Positions 34,942-44,289 of a stretch of DNA of 64,000 bases are shown here, piece after piece; the first letter of the stretch is position 1; the number at the start of each line of letters is the position of its first letter. The notes beneath the pieces are model-generated. The model ran no database searches. It had not been told where the DNA came from and saw only the letters and a program-made list of their open reading frames with translations. Origin of the DNA: Nitrosomonas ureae (GTDB taxonomy: Bacteria; Pseudomonadota; Gammaproteobacteria; Burkholderiales; Nitrosomonadaceae); the NCBI RefSeq assembly GCF_900206265.1, contig NZ_LT907782.1, forward strand, positions 558,001 to 622,000. The letters are read 5' to 3'. Position numbers and translations under genes: made by a program.

Positions 34942-35272
34942 TGCTATCCTCCTCAATTGACGACATTAGATGCGGAACAAAACCAGCGGGAGATAATTCG
35001 TTGGATTGCGAAGGAGAACCCGTCCTGGTATATACTGCCATGCCAGTAAATTAACAGAATAGGGTTAGAACAGATGTAAAGAATAAAAAGGGAAATCGGG
35101 TGTTATTTACCGATAAGAGCGGCTTCTATACTGACTCAATGGTTCATCTGAAAAAGCATCGATCCATAGTTATAAGGATAAGTTACGTGAGAAACTGTGT
35201 GAGTAATACCCTAAATGAAAAACTCTATCAATCGTCCATCTCGCCATCGACATTAGGCAAAATCCAAAATAA
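34942..35272. other. Gene-free stretch between GGDEF and thioredoxin-like genes
   Basis: There are 331 bases with no supported gene on either strand. TTTACCGATAAGA near 35105 looks like a sigma-28 -10 box on the plus strand, but no fitting -35 or downstream gene exists. Confidence 0.35.
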
Positions 35273-35926
35273 TTATTTTTCTTTGATACAATGCTCCACC
35301 ATTGCTTGCTTGTAATCAATCCGACCAAATGAAACATCTTTTAATTGACCCTTGCGGTCAAACAAAATACACGAAGGTGTTCCTTGCAGTGCAAAGTTCT
35401 CGAAAGTTTCAGCCTTCATCGATTTCTGTTCCAGATAATGCCTAACTTGATGCAGCACTAATTTTCTCTGCTCGTTACTTAAGTTCTCAAAATCCGGAAG
35501 AAATTCACCAGCATACCGTAACACGCGTTTATCAGTAACCGGCTCAGTTTCCGCCACAACGCGATCCATGCCCACTGCAAAAGGAATTTTCCATGGCAAC
35601 TTACCTTCGGATAATATGCCATATTGATTCAGCGCCTTGAGTGTTTCACCGATCACTTCACCGGTGGTAATTAATTTTTGCAAATTCTCGAGCGTATTTT
35701 TGTCATAATCCTCAAATGCGGTGGCCAAACCGATGACAACCAATCCATGTTGATGATAACGTTCATGCAGATCGATAGCTTTAGGTAATGAATAAATAAA
35801 ACAGCCCGGACAATTCACCTGAAAAACCTCAATCAACACCACCGAACCCACTAGATTATTTAACACAATCGGTCCTCCCTGCACCCAAGCAGCAACCGAA
35901 ATATCAGAAAGCGAATGATTATTCAT
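35273..35926 (-). CDS. Thioredoxin-like redoxin (TlpA/AhpC type)
   Basis: This 217-aa protein has a thioredoxin fold with the redox motif NCPGC in LIEVFQVNCPGCFIYSLPKA (near residue 36). The fold is completed by the cis-proline segment LQGTPSCILFDRKGQLKDVS near the C-terminus. About 90 residues are inserted between, as in some redoxins. It has no signal peptide, so it probably acts in the cytoplasm. Its substrate cannot be told. It is divergent from the EVE gene, with 103 bases between starts. Confidence 0.8.
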   Translation of the reverse strand: MNNHSLSDISVAAWVQGGPIVLNNLVGSVVLIEVFQVNCPGCFIYSLPKAIDLHERYHQHGLVVIGLATAFEDYDKNTLENLQKLITTGEVIGETLKALNQYGILSEGKLPWKIPFAVGMDRVVAETEPVTDKRVLRYAGEFLPDFENLSNEQRKLVLHQVRHYLEQKSMKAETFENFALQGTPSCILFDRKGQLKDVSFGRIDYKQAMVEHCIKEK

Positions 35927-36029
35927 GGTTAAAATAGTTAAAATAAATAAATAGAAACTCTGGCATATTACAGAAGCTGGACACTGTCATGCATTATTTT
36001 TGATAAAAACTAATTCGAATTCGCTAGAA

Positions 36030-36485
36030 ATGCGTTACTGGTTAATGAAATCCGATCCGGATGAGTTCAATATTGACGACTTTGCAGCATTACCCAAGCA
36101 GACTGTAGCCTGGGAAGGCGTGCGCAATTATCAATCACGCAATTTTATGCGCAATCAAATGAATATCGGTGATCAAGCTTTTTTCTATCATTCCTGCTGC
36201 AAAGATCCCGGGATTATGGGTATTGCAACTGTTAGCAGACCCGCATATCCGGATGTCTCGCAATTCGATTCCAGCAGCAAATATTTTGACCTCAAGGCAT
36301 CATTGAGTAACCCGCGTTGGTTTAATGTTGAGCTTACCCTAACAAGAAGAATCCGTCTGATCTCGATCAAAGAGCTCAGGCAGCATGAGGAGTTGCGTCG
36401 TATGCGGGTACTGCAAACCGGTAACCGCTTATCGATCACCCCGATTGATCCGGCCGAATGGCAATTTATCCTGAACCTGCTATGA
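36030..36485 (+). CDS. EVE-domain protein
   Basis: This 151-aa protein is one EVE domain, the fold of human thymocyte nuclear protein 1, related to PUA and YTH modified-base readers. The start at 36030 is chosen because MRYWLMKSDPDEFNIDDFA is the conserved N-terminus; the frame is open 30 bases further. Later motifs are WEGVRNYQSRNFMRNQMN and AFFYHSCCKDPGIMGIATV. EVE proteins are thought to bind modified bases and are linked to some defence systems. Here it stands with housekeeping genes, 31 bases before the exporter gene. Confidence 0.9.
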   Translation: MRYWLMKSDPDEFNIDDFAALPKQTVAWEGVRNYQSRNFMRNQMNIGDQAFFYHSCCKDPGIMGIATVSRPAYPDVSQFDSSSKYFDLKASLSNPRWFNVELTLTRRIRLISIKELRQHEELRRMRVLQTGNRLSITPIDPAEWQFILNLL

Positions 36486-36516
36486 TCTTATTGGATCCTT
36501 TCTAAAGAAACCAAAT

Positions 36517-37314
36517 ATGGAATGGTGGCTGATTTACCTTCTGACCGGAGCATTTGTAGGTTTCTTCGCCGGTTTGCTCGGCATCGGTGGCGGACTGATC
36601 CTGGTGCCCGTGCTGATCACCGTATTTACAGCTCAGAACTTTCCCGTCGATCGCATCATGCATATGGCGCTCGGTACCACGATGGCCACCATCATTTTCA
36701 CATCAATCACCAGTTTGCGCACTCACCATCAGCATGACGCAGTAAATTGGCAAATTGTAAGAAATATTACTCCCGGTATTTTTCTCGGTACTTTCGGCGG
36801 CGCCACCCTGGCGGGATCGATGACGGGTCAGCTACTGAGCTCTATTTTTGTCATTTTTATTTTTTATGCCGCCACGCAGATGCTGCTGCAATTTCGCCCC
36901 AGCCCGATGTTTCAGTTACCTGGAAGAATCGGCTTGTTACTCGCCGGCGGAGTTATTGGCGCACTTTCCAGTCTGGTTGCTATTGGTGGCGGGTTATTGT
37001 CAACACCATTTCTTACTTTGTGCAAAATCAAACTTCAACACGCTATTGGCACAGCAGCCGCCATCGGTTTTCCCATCGCGCTGGCCGGAACCATCGGATA
37101 TGTCGTAAATGGATTGATTCAACCGGATCCACTTCCTGCCAACAGTTTAGGTTATGTTCATTTACCCGCATTAATTTGGTTGGTATCCGCCAGCATGTTG
37201 ACAGCACCTCTCGGTGCAAGACTTACGCATTCGATCCAAACCGCCATTCTAAGAACAATCTTTGTTGTATTGCTTTATAGTTTAGGTATCAGGATGTTAA
37301 TCAACTTAATTTAA
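36517..37314 (+). CDS. TauE/SafE (TSUP) family exporter
   Basis: This 265-aa membrane protein has about eight helices. It shows two TSUP signature halves: GFFAGLLGIGGGLILVPVLI at about 15-34 and GALSSLVAIGGGLLSTPFL at about 148-166. TSUP proteins export organosulfonates or sulfite, or take up sulfur compounds; the substrate here is unknown. It is 31 bases after the EVE gene and may share its transcript. No regulatory site is evident. Confidence 0.9.
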   Translation: MEWWLIYLLTGAFVGFFAGLLGIGGGLILVPVLITVFTAQNFPVDRIMHMALGTTMATIIFTSITSLRTHHQHDAVNWQIVRNITPGIFLGTFGGATLAGSMTGQLLSSIFVIFIFYAATQMLLQFRPSPMFQLPGRIGLLLAGGVIGALSSLVAIGGGLLSTPFLTLCKIKLQHAIGTAAAIGFPIALAGTIGYVVNGLIQPDPLPANSLGYVHLPALIWLVSASMLTAPLGARLTHSIQTAILRTIFVVLLYSLGIRMLINLI

Positions 37315-37499
37315 ATTAAAGGGGGAGATGTTGATTTATCTTATTGCAGTATTTCAACTGTAAGATTCCAACCCTTTTCCATCCCTGCCCCACCTAAGAA
37401 AACATACACTTAATCTCTGAGAATTCAGTTCTCCGCTTCTTAACGGCAGAACTGATGCAGTTGTGCAGTTAATAATTTCGTAGCTTGCAGTGAAGTACT

Positions 37500-38033
37500 T
37501 TACTCCGCAGCTTTAGCCATTTTGATCGCTCGCATCACCATGTCGCGCGCTTCGGCCGCATCACCCCAGCGACCGACACGCACCCATTTTTCCGGCTCAA
37601 GATCTTTATAATGCGTAAAAAAATGCTCTATCTGCTGAAATACGATATCAGGAAGATCCTTTCGCTCGGATACATGTGCGTAATAAGGGAAGGTCTTGGT
37701 ATCCGGCACACAAATAAGCTTCTCATCACCGCCATGCTCATCTTCGAGATGAAGCAGTGCAATCGGTCTTGCGCGCACTACGCATCCGGCCAGGAATGGC
37801 GAACGGGCAATAACAAGCGCATCAAACGGATCGCCGTCATCACATAAAGTATGAGGAATAAAACCATAATTAGCCGGATATCGCATCGGTGTATGTAAAA
37901 TGCGGTCTACGAATAATGCTCCGGATTGTTTATCAAACTCATATTTAACGGGTTCACCGCCTGTGGGCACTTCTATGATGACATTGACATTGTTGGGTAC
38001 ATTGGCGCCTACAGGGATTGCTCTAATATCCAT
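37500..38033 (-). CDS. ppa: Inorganic pyrophosphatase
   Basis: This 177-aa family I pyrophosphatase hydrolyses pyrophosphate to drive biosynthesis. The metal-binding signature DDGDPFDALVIA is near residues 64-75. Other active-site stretches are YEFDKQSGALFVDRILHTPM and YPANYGFIPHT. Its length matches bacterial hexameric enzymes. It lies alone on the minus strand, with its promoter in the 38034-38391 gap. Its reading frame has no unusual feature. Confidence 0.96.
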   Translation of the reverse strand: MDIRAIPVGANVPNNVNVIIEVPTGGEPVKYEFDKQSGALFVDRILHTPMRYPANYGFIPHTLCDDGDPFDALVIARSPFLAGCVVRARPIALLHLEDEHGGDEKLICVPDTKTFPYYAHVSERKDLPDIVFQQIEHFFTHYKDLEPEKWVRVGRWGDAAEARDMVMRAIKMAKAAE

Positions 38034-38391
38034 GAAACATGCCTTTCTCGCTTTTGGGGATTAGGAAGAAACAAATACTGCGACTACGCGGATCATTACT
38101 TTTGTAATTTTAGTGTACTGAAGGCTGGAACGACTGTCAAACATTCGTCCTTGGCATTCGAAGAACAAATAAAATAGAACGACTAAATGAATCACCGCTT
38201 CCGCAAACGACCCTCAAGTGCAAGTCAAATGAACAACCTCGCTCCCCTCAGGAACGAGGAATAAAACCGGTATCGATTAAACCAAATATTCCGCTCACAA
38301 ATATTTTGTTACGAGCAAATTGAGTGGACTTAACCAATACCATTGAGCAAGCTTAGCTGGCTCTGATTTTACATATTTTTGCTTACATTAC
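38034..38391. other. Gap before ppa with a strong GC hairpin
   Basis: A hairpin CCTCGCTCC-CCTCA-GGAACGAGG lies at about 38233-38255, followed by AATAAAACC. It resembles the IS200-type end hairpins at 16288 and 22001 in outline. It could instead end transcription of the OmpA-like gene on the minus strand, though no T-run follows. Nothing else is evident. Confidence 0.45.
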
Positions 38392-39225
38392 TCACAGACG
38401 TGGTGTTATGACGCCATTTTCATCGGACAAGATAATTTCTACGCGCCGATTCAGTTGACGATGTTCGGCAGTATCATTTCCGGTAATCGGCAAGGTTTCA
38501 CCATAACCGCGTGAAGCGACACGATCATTACTAATACCGCTATTCAGTAAAGCCATCTTCACAGCATTGGCACGTCGCTCGGAAAGTTCCTGATTATAAT
38601 GGTGACTACCCGTATTATCGGTATGCCCTTCAATTAATACCTTATGCTGAGTATACTGTCTGAGAAAATCTGCCAGTTTTTGCACAGTCCGAACACCATT
38701 CGCTTCGAGCTGTGCCATATTGGTACGGAACAATACATCGTTCAATGTAATCACCAAACCGCGTTCTGTTTTCTTGGCGTTTAACTCCTCCAATTCTTTC
38801 TGTTGCTGAGCAATCAGTAATTGATCAAATGCCACCTGTTGTTTGGATTCTTCAGCCTCAGCTGTTCTTGCTTCAAGCAGAATTCGATCACGTTCGACAT
38901 CGGCATTTGCCACCACTGACTCAGCGATTTTCGCTTTGGCAGTTTCTTGCGCGATGGCAACTTGTTGTTTTGCCATGTAGGCTAGATGATTAACTTTAGC
39001 ATCGTTTTCTCCTTTGTTTAGCGCAACGTCTGCTTTATCCAGAATATTACCGGCTTCTTTTAATTCCAACGCTGCCATATTGGTAACTTGCGGATTTGCT
39101 AGTGCACTGTTGTAATGGGTATGCGCTTGCGCAAGAGAAGGGTTGTGCGGAGTCGAGCCGCAACCGGAAACAGTATAAATAGCGATAACAATCAGAATAG
39201 TAGAGAAATACCAACTTTTTTGCAT
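38392..39225 (-). CDS. DUF4398/OmpA-type lipoprotein
   Basis: This 277-aa protein has a lipoprotein signal (YTVSGC, Cys about 22). A helical DUF4398 part follows (about 30-150, long coiled-coil of QQVAIAQETAKAKIAES type). The C-terminal OmpA peptidoglycan-binding domain (about 165-270) has LEANGVRTVQKLADFLRQYT, KVLIEGHTDNTGSHHYNQEL and the ELSERRANAV and GYGETLPI motifs. It probably tethers the outer membrane to the cell wall. It is 18 bases after the DUF4398 lipoprotein gene and co-transcribed. This pairing of DUF4398 lipoproteins is common in betaproteobacteria. Confidence 0.9.
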   Translation of the reverse strand: MQKSWYFSTILIVIAIYTVSGCGSTPHNPSLAQAHTHYNSALANPQVTNMAALELKEAGNILDKADVALNKGENDAKVNHLAYMAKQQVAIAQETAKAKIAESVVANADVERDRILLEARTAEAEESKQQVAFDQLLIAQQQKELEELNAKKTERGLVITLNDVLFRTNMAQLEANGVRTVQKLADFLRQYTQHKVLIEGHTDNTGSHHYNQELSERRANAVKMALLNSGISNDRVASRGYGETLPITGNDTAEHRQLNRRVEIILSDENGVITPRL

Positions 39226-39243
39226 AATAAACTCCAGTGAAGA

Positions 39244-39651
39244 TTACTGAACTTGACGATCAATTTCTTGACGTAGTGTATGGCTCGCTTCCTGTAGCGC
39301 ATCTGCCGCTTTCTGTGCTTTAGCAGTGCGCGCCATGGCTCCAGCAAGTTGGGCATCCATCTGCGCTTGTTCTGCCAGTTGGCGGGCAAGCACATAGTCT
39401 TTCTCTCCCATCGCGCGTTCGGCAGCTTCCATCTTTTCCATCGCGGACTTAAATTCCACTGGCGCGAATTCACTACCGCCCGCGCTGAGTGCATTATTTA
39501 CTGCGGTTCTGGAAGTGGCTATCTGCTCGGTAGGTGCCGGAATGCTTTCACAACCAACCATAAAGATGGCACAAATTACTGTGATATTGAATATGCGAAT
39601 CATGGGGTACGAATTTAGGGAATAAAAATTCTTCATCATTTTTTGATCCAT
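39244..39651 (-). CDS. DUF4398 lipoprotein
   Basis: This 135-aa protein is a lipoprotein by its lipobox FMVGC (Cys about 33) after a longer than usual N-region. The start at 39651 is supported by AGGAGG 7 bases upstream. The mature part is a helical DUF4398 domain with a long coiled coil (MEKMEAAERAMGEKDYVLAR, then QLAEQAQMDAQLAGAMARTA). It shares sequence style with the N-terminal half of the next gene and probably arose by duplication. The function is envelope-associated and otherwise unknown. Confidence 0.85.
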   Translation of the reverse strand: MDQKMMKNFYSLNSYPMIRIFNITVICAIFMVGCESIPAPTEQIATSRTAVNNALSAGGSEFAPVEFKSAMEKMEAAERAMGEKDYVLARQLAEQAQMDAQLAGAMARTAKAQKAADALQEASHTLRQEIDRQVQ

Positions 39652-40205
39652 TGGTAAACCTCCTAAAACAATGGTGGCAATAATTACTTGGCTTTTTGTA
39701 ATTATTGGAAATTTATTGATATCAAAATCCAGACAAGTCTATTTTAGAAATAACCTTTTTAAGACCATCGCTGATAATTAGATGCTTTCTAATGGAAAAA
39801 AACAGTACGCTAGCGCACACATCAGTTCAGACGCCGAGATGCAAACCTGTCTAGTAAGAAACTTGGATAAGCTATCTCAATCTGACAGCAGCAAAGAAAG
39901 ACTCAATTGGGAGCGGTGTTCTGGAATGCTGTCAATTCTCGACAGGATACTCATACAAATCGACATGGAGGCTTTGGTTTTAGGCCGCATTACAATGCCT
40001 CTGGAATATTTCGGACTGAATCCATTCTGTACAGTGATAAAGCGCTTGATAAGTTTTTTCTGATTTCTGTCTGCCGAATCTGTGTAAGAGATCTTTAACT
40101 TCAGATTGCAGGAAGATTAAGCAATTTTCCAATATCTTGGCAATCTATGTTCCCAACAATGTGCTGATCCGCGCCGGAGTCGCTTTGCGGTGTCCCAGCA
40201 CAATG
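39652..40205. other. Gene-poor stretch between DUF4398 operon and IS3 copy 2
   Basis: I see no confident gene. Small frames at 39782-40063 and 39907-40098 lack ribosome-binding sites and known motifs. The promoter of the DUF4398 operon should lie near 39660-39780. The last 60 bases read in one frame as LAIYVPNNVLIRAGVALRCP, which may be a gene interrupted by the IS, but this is weak. Confidence 0.35.
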
Positions 40206-40238
40206 TGACGCGGTCAAGTAAAAAACTGGACAACTCAG

Positions 40239-41117
40239 TTAAGCAACTTTCTTTACATTTTCAATTTCTACCTCATATTGATTTGGGCTCTTGTACCCCA
40301 AGTATGAGTGCAGTCGATGACTGTTATAAAACATGGAAATATACTGCAACACATCTTGCTGAGCTGAGAAACGAGTTTGATAATGGCACCAGTGGATTCG
40401 CTCCTGTTTGAGGCTGCCGAAAAAGCTTTCTGCTACAGCATTGTCGTAACAATTACCAGTACGGCTCATGCTGCCAATAAGACCATGTATCTTCAGAAGG
40501 TTTCGGTGTTGTCGGCTGGCATATTGCGATCCGCGATCCGAATGCACAATCAGTCCTCTTTGTGGTTGACGCCTCCGGATAGCCATTCTTAATGCATCAC
40601 AAACCAGTCTGGCCTTCATTCTTGGACTCATACTCCAGCCGACCACTTTCCTGGAAAATAAATCAATGATCACAGCCAGATACAGTCAGCCTTCTCGAGT
40701 CCAAATGTAGGTTATGTCGCCAACGTAGACTTGATTGGGGGCTGCAACATCAAACTGCCGATTCAGCTTGTTCTCAAATACCGGCTGTTTGTGATCGCTA
40801 TGGGTTGTCACTTTGTATTTCCTGCGATGCTTGACTTGCACACCGGCTTCCCGCATCAGGCGTCGAGCTTTCCAGCGACCAATCGGATAACCCAGCGCAT
40901 TCAGCGCTTTTCCGATTCTGCGGCTGCCATAACTATAATTGCTGGATTTTGCTATATCCCGCACCGCTTCAAGTTTTTCCTCGTGATGCTGGCGTTCAGA
41001 ACAATTATCAACGCACCGAACGTAATCATAGTAGGCGCTACGACTTACACCCATGAGTTGGCACATCAAGCCAACAGGATAGGTCTTTTTCCTTTGGCTA
41101 ATGAACGAATACTTCAT
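40239..41117 (-). pseudogene. IS3-family OrfB with an in-frame stop, copy 2
   Basis: This is the same transposase as copy 1 but with the catalytic middle intact: [20 protein letters not shown] with the second aspartate and [20 protein letters not shown] with the glutamate. The frame is interrupted by TGA at 40686-40688 where copy 1 has TGG (WTREG-W-LYLAV), removing the link to the first catalytic aspartate. A single base change is responsible, so this copy was inactivated differently from copy 1. Confidence 0.9.
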
Positions 41118-41410
41118 TTCGTTTCTTTCGCGAAAAAGACCGTCGCTTCCTTTAGTATTTCCCTCTCCAGCTTGAGCTGCTTGATTTGCGCTTTCAACTG
41201 CCGGATTTCTTCCTGCTCTGGCGTCAGCTTCCCATTACCACGGAATGACTGATCAGCATCATCTGCTTGGTATTCCCTGATCCACCTCCTCAACATATTA
41301 GGCGTGATCTCAAGGTTTCGAGATACTTCTGACGTCGTGTGATCCTGATCCAATACCAGACTCATAGCATCTAATTTAAATTCTTTTGTATATTGTTTTC
41401 TCGTTACCAT
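41114..41410 (-). CDS. IS3-family OrfA, copy 2
   Basis: This 98-aa protein is nearly identical to that of copy 1 (MVTRKQYTKEFKLDAMSLVL). The HTH and coiled-coil parts are as there. The GGAGGAAGAA ribosome-binding site is retained, but the IS407-group element is inserted just upstream of it, so the promoter in the IS end is separated from the gene by 1.2 kb. Without a working OrfB it is not useful. Confidence 0.88.
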   Translation of the reverse strand: MVTRKQYTKEFKLDAMSLVLDQDHTTSEVSRNLEITPNMLRRWIREYQADDADQSFRGNGKLTPEQEEIRQLKAQIKQLKLEREILKEATVFFAKETK

Positions 41411-41459
41411 TTCTTCCTCCGGTAATCCCCCCATTATTAACCGAAGTTAAAAGTAGAGG

Positions 41460-42290
41460 TTAATGCGCTAACTGAGCGAGCTTTTGTTTTGGTGTTATTC
41501 CTCCAATGGCCGTATTAGGCTGTTCATGATTATAGGTCCACAACCATTTTGTTGCATAGTCCTGAACTTCGGCGATTGACTCAAAGCAGTGCTGGCTTAA
41601 CCAGTCATAACGTACGGTTCTGTTGTAACGTTCAATGTAGGCGTTTTGCTGAGGTTTGCCGGGCTGTATGAATTCCAGTTGTATGCCGTTCTTTGCCGCC
41701 CAGGCAGAGAGTAAGCCGCTGATGTACTCAGGGCCGTTGTCACAGCGAATCCGCTTTGGCTTGCCGCGCCATTCGATCAGGCGATCCAGCGTGCGTATGA
41801 CGCGCCCTGCAGGTAAGGAGAAATCCACCTCTATTCCCAATCCTTCACGATTGCAGTCGTCCAGTATATTGAGTAACCGAAAGCTGCGGCCATCTTCCAA
41901 TTGGTCATACATGAAATCCATTGACCAGGTTTCATTGATGGTTAACGGTACCGCCAGCACTTCCGGCTTGTCACGTTTGAGCCGCTTTCTCGGCTTGATC
42001 CGCATGTTCAGTTCCAACTCCCGGTAAATACGATAAACACGCTTGTGGTTCCAGAAAAAACCTTTTACATTGCGTAAGTACAGAAAGCATAAACCAAACC
42101 CCCAGTTTCGCTGATTGTGCGTCAACCGCAGCAGCCAATCGGCAATGATACGGTTATCAGCATTGAGCCTGGCTTGATAACGGTAACATGTTTCGCTGAT
42201 ATCATAGATCTCACACGCCAGGCGGATACTGATCCTTTTTTGCTTAACAACCTGTTTAGCCATGTCGCGCCGCTGCCAGGGCGCTACCAC
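41460..42290 (-). CDS. IS407-group OrfB transposase, copy B
   Basis: This is a 276-aa DDE integrase-core protein with the same intact catalytic segments as copy A ([22 protein letters not shown] and [11 protein letters not shown]). It differs from copy A by NHEQPN instead of NHERPN near the C-terminus. It overlaps orfA by 7 bases, consistent with frameshift expression of OrfAB. Nothing suggests inactivation. Confidence 0.92.
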   Translation of the reverse strand: MVAPWQRRDMAKQVVKQKRISIRLACEIYDISETCYRYQARLNADNRIIADWLLRLTHNQRNWGFGLCFLYLRNVKGFFWNHKRVYRIYRELELNMRIKPRKRLKRDKPEVLAVPLTINETWSMDFMYDQLEDGRSFRLLNILDDCNREGLGIEVDFSLPAGRVIRTLDRLIEWRGKPKRIRCDNGPEYISGLLSAWAAKNGIQLEFIQPGKPQQNAYIERYNRTVRYDWLSQHCFESIAEVQDYATKWLWTYNHEQPNTAIGGITPKQKLAQLAH

Positions 42291-42550
42291 TTTTTTTCGA
42301 GGGCTTCCTTACGTAGCTCGGATTTTAACCGTTCCTCAGCATACATCTTTTTCAACCAGCGATTCTCTTCTTCAAGTTCCTTGAGTCGGGCTATCATTGA
42401 TGCATCCATACCGCCGTATTTGCTGCGCCATTTGTAAAATGTCGCATTACTCATACCGTGTTCACGGCACAATTCAGGCACCGGCACTCCTCCCTCGGCC
42501 TGTTTGAGTATCGCCATGATCTGGCTGTCACTGAATTTCGATTTCTTCAT
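42284..42550 (-). CDS. IS407-group OrfA, copy B
   Basis: This 88-aa HTH_Tnp_1 protein is identical to copy A as far as I can see: [20 protein letters not shown], then the helix-turn-helix and a coiled-coil end. It is expressed from the left IS end with the same GGAGATTC ribosome-binding site. Confidence 0.92.
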   Translation of the reverse strand: MKKSKFSDSQIMAILKQAEGGVPVPELCREHGMSNATFYKWRSKYGGMDASMIARLKELEEENRWLKKMYAEERLKSELRKEALEKKW

Positions 42551-42818
42551 TGCAGAATCTCCTGTCTATATAAATTACAAGAAAATTCTACTTCTGACTC
42601 CTGTTATTTTCTGGGGGGATTACCCTCCCGTTAAGCTATTTTCTCTTAACTGGACTGTCCGGTTTCATTAAACCAGGTCAATGTAACCGATAGTTAATTT
42701 GAAAGAATTTTTAAGTACCCGCTTTTCTCTTATTCGTAAGAAATGACCGTAGCTCTATCAGATATCGCGCCTTGAATTTAATCCATGATTGAGGCATTGC
42801 GAAACCTGTCTTACTGCT

Positions 42819-43217
42819 TTATTCGGAAAGGTTGATACGCTTGGTCGACTTCATCTGCGCACTGCGCGACAAATAGCCTAAATAACAGCCTGCCAGCACC
42901 CCTAAAATCCAGCTGAGAACAACGAGAGCAGGCATTAAATGTGAATCGTTTGTATCGCGAAATCGGCTGATCAATACCCCCAGCGGTGCCGCACCTACCA
43001 CTATGAAAGCGCAAATTCCCAGTGCGCCTTTACTCCATCGGTACACCGCGTATGATAACAACAGAAAAGGTGATGCCATGATTAGTTGAATAGGCCAGGA
43101 AATACCACTCCAAAGTAACCCAAAACCAATAAATGACAATAGAAAACCACTGACAAGTGCGCAAAAAATAATGAATATATCGTGCCAGAAATTGCGGGTA
43201 TGCAGTTCTTTTTTCAT
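42819..43217 (-). CDS. Small membrane protein
   Basis: I do not recognise a family with confidence. The 132-aa protein (start ATG 43217, MKKELHTRNFWHDIFIIFCA; an in-frame GTG lies at 43226) has four predicted membrane helices, for example LVSGFLLSFIGFGLLWSGI, IQLIMASPFLLLSYAVY, ALGICAFIVVGAAPLGVLI and ALVVLSWILGVLAGCYLGYL. It has a short basic C-terminus. No catalytic or binding motif is visible. It is convergent with the IS3 copy and divergent from ubiJ. Confidence 0.65.
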   Translation of the reverse strand: MKKELHTRNFWHDIFIIFCALVSGFLLSFIGFGLLWSGISWPIQLIMASPFLLLSYAVYRWSKGALGICAFIVVGAAPLGVLISRFRDTNDSHLMPALVVLSWILGVLAGCYLGYLSRSAQMKSTKRINLSE

Positions 43218-43569
43218 CTTAAACACTCATTATTTCCAAACACATTGTTAAATGATTCAGCATGCGCACTTGTTCAACATCGATAACACTATCTTAAAAT
43301 TAACTTTTCCGGAAATTATAATGCCAAGTGTCAATCATTCAATACAACCGCATTGATAATCCGGTTGATCTCAACAACTTGAGAAAACTTTAAGCTATAT
43401 CGAGAACCTATAATGAATTCAAATTAAAATGCTATACTCGCAAAGCCATTGTAAGCTTGAGAAGGAAGAGGATCAATTTAAATTATAGTTAGATTCTGAA
43501 TGAGAAAACTTAACAAAATATGTGGCTATTTCTTCTGTTCCCGTTATTACGTCTACAAAATTTCATAGA
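43218..43569. other. Divergent intergenic region upstream of ubiJ
   Basis: About 350 AT-rich bases lie between divergent genes. CCTATAATG near 43410 is a possible -10 box on the plus strand, but no well-spaced -35 is clear. There is no terminator or repeat. Confidence 0.4.
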
Positions 43570-44169
43570 ATGCTGACAACCGTTGTAATCGCATCGATCA
43601 ATCATGTTTTACGCAGTGAAAGCTGGGCATCCAGGCGATTGCAATCTTTTACCGGGCAAACAGTCTGCATTCGGACTTCTCCCTTAATTAATCTCAAAAT
43701 GCTGATCAACACAGCGGGTGAATTACAGAAAGTTGATGATTCTATAAATGCAGATGCAACATTGACATTATCTCCGTTAATGTTGCCTGGATTGTTGACC
43801 CGCGAACTGAATGCATTTGCGCAGATAAAAACGGCCGGCAATCCGGTCTTGGTTGAGGAACTGATTAATATCGGTCAGCATATCGACCTTAAAGCAATCG
43901 TTGAGCACGATCTTAGCAATGCAATCGGAGACATACCAGCGCATCGAGTCGCTCATGCAGGCGAACATCTGATGCAATGGCAAACAAAAAACATTGATCG
44001 CTTTTCTCAGACATTGATCGAATATTTAACTGAAGAAAATGTTTTTCTAATCAAGCCAGACACAGTCCATCGATTTGCAGAAGAGATCAATTGCGTGCAG
44101 CTTGATATTGATCAACTGGAACGAAGGTTAAATAAATTGGCGCAACATAGCACCTTCGCAAATGAATAG
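43570..44169 (+). CDS. ubiJ: Ubiquinone biosynthesis accessory factor UbiJ
   Basis: This protein of about 199 aa (start ATG 43570, MLTTVVIASINHVLRSESWA; in-frame GTG at 43522) has the plan of UbiJ. An SCP2-like lipid-binding domain at the N-terminus (about 20-115, with GQTVCIRT and ADATLTLSPLMLPGLL) is followed by a C-terminal helical region with ERRLNKLAQ. UbiJ binds ubiquinone intermediates with UbiK and organises the Ubi complex. It directly precedes ubiB, as in many proteobacteria. Ribosome-binding sites are weak for either start. Confidence 0.85.
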   Translation: MLTTVVIASINHVLRSESWASRRLQSFTGQTVCIRTSPLINLKMLINTAGELQKVDDSINADATLTLSPLMLPGLLTRELNAFAQIKTAGNPVLVEELINIGQHIDLKAIVEHDLSNAIGDIPAHRVAHAGEHLMQWQTKNIDRFSQTLIEYLTEENVFLIKPDTVHRFAEEINCVQLDIDQLERRLNKLAQHSTFANE

Positions 44170-44289
44170 AGAACGCTATGAAGCGCATTCCCATCACCAA
44201 ATGACACCGCAGAGTAAATAATAATACCTGAAGAAGTATCCTACTAACCTTTTTAACACAATTCACCCCTACCGATTATAGATTTACTC

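Larger units (their letters stand above)
41421..42624 (-). mobile_element. IS3-family IS407-group element, copy B
   Basis: This is a 1,204-bp element, ends GGTAATCCCCCC and complement, inserted in IS3 copy 2. A perfect 4-bp target duplication CTCC lies on both sides (41417-41420 and 42625-42628), as expected for this group. The sequence is almost identical to copy A at 23535-24738 (I see one amino-acid change in OrfB, R to Q). It is the younger of the two nested elements. Confidence 0.93.
40206..42680 (-). mobile_element. IS3-family element, copy 2, with an IS407-group element inside
   Basis: The ends are TGACGCGGTCAAGTAAAAAA at 40206 and, on the minus strand, TGACCTGGTTTAATGAAACC at 42680. 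The flanks ATG (40203-40205) and ATG (42681-42683) form a clean 3-bp target duplication. Without the nested IS407-group copy and its duplication the element is 1,267 bp. It is the complete version of copy 1 at 16372, but its orfB has a stop. Confidence 0.9.

Noticed and set aside
34942-35272. Sigma-28-like box TTTACCGATAAGA
   Set aside because: It has no suitably spaced -35 and no gene downstream in that direction.
39782-40098. Two small plus-strand frames before IS3 copy 2
   Set aside because: They have no ribosome-binding site, no recognisable domain, and overlap each other in different frames.
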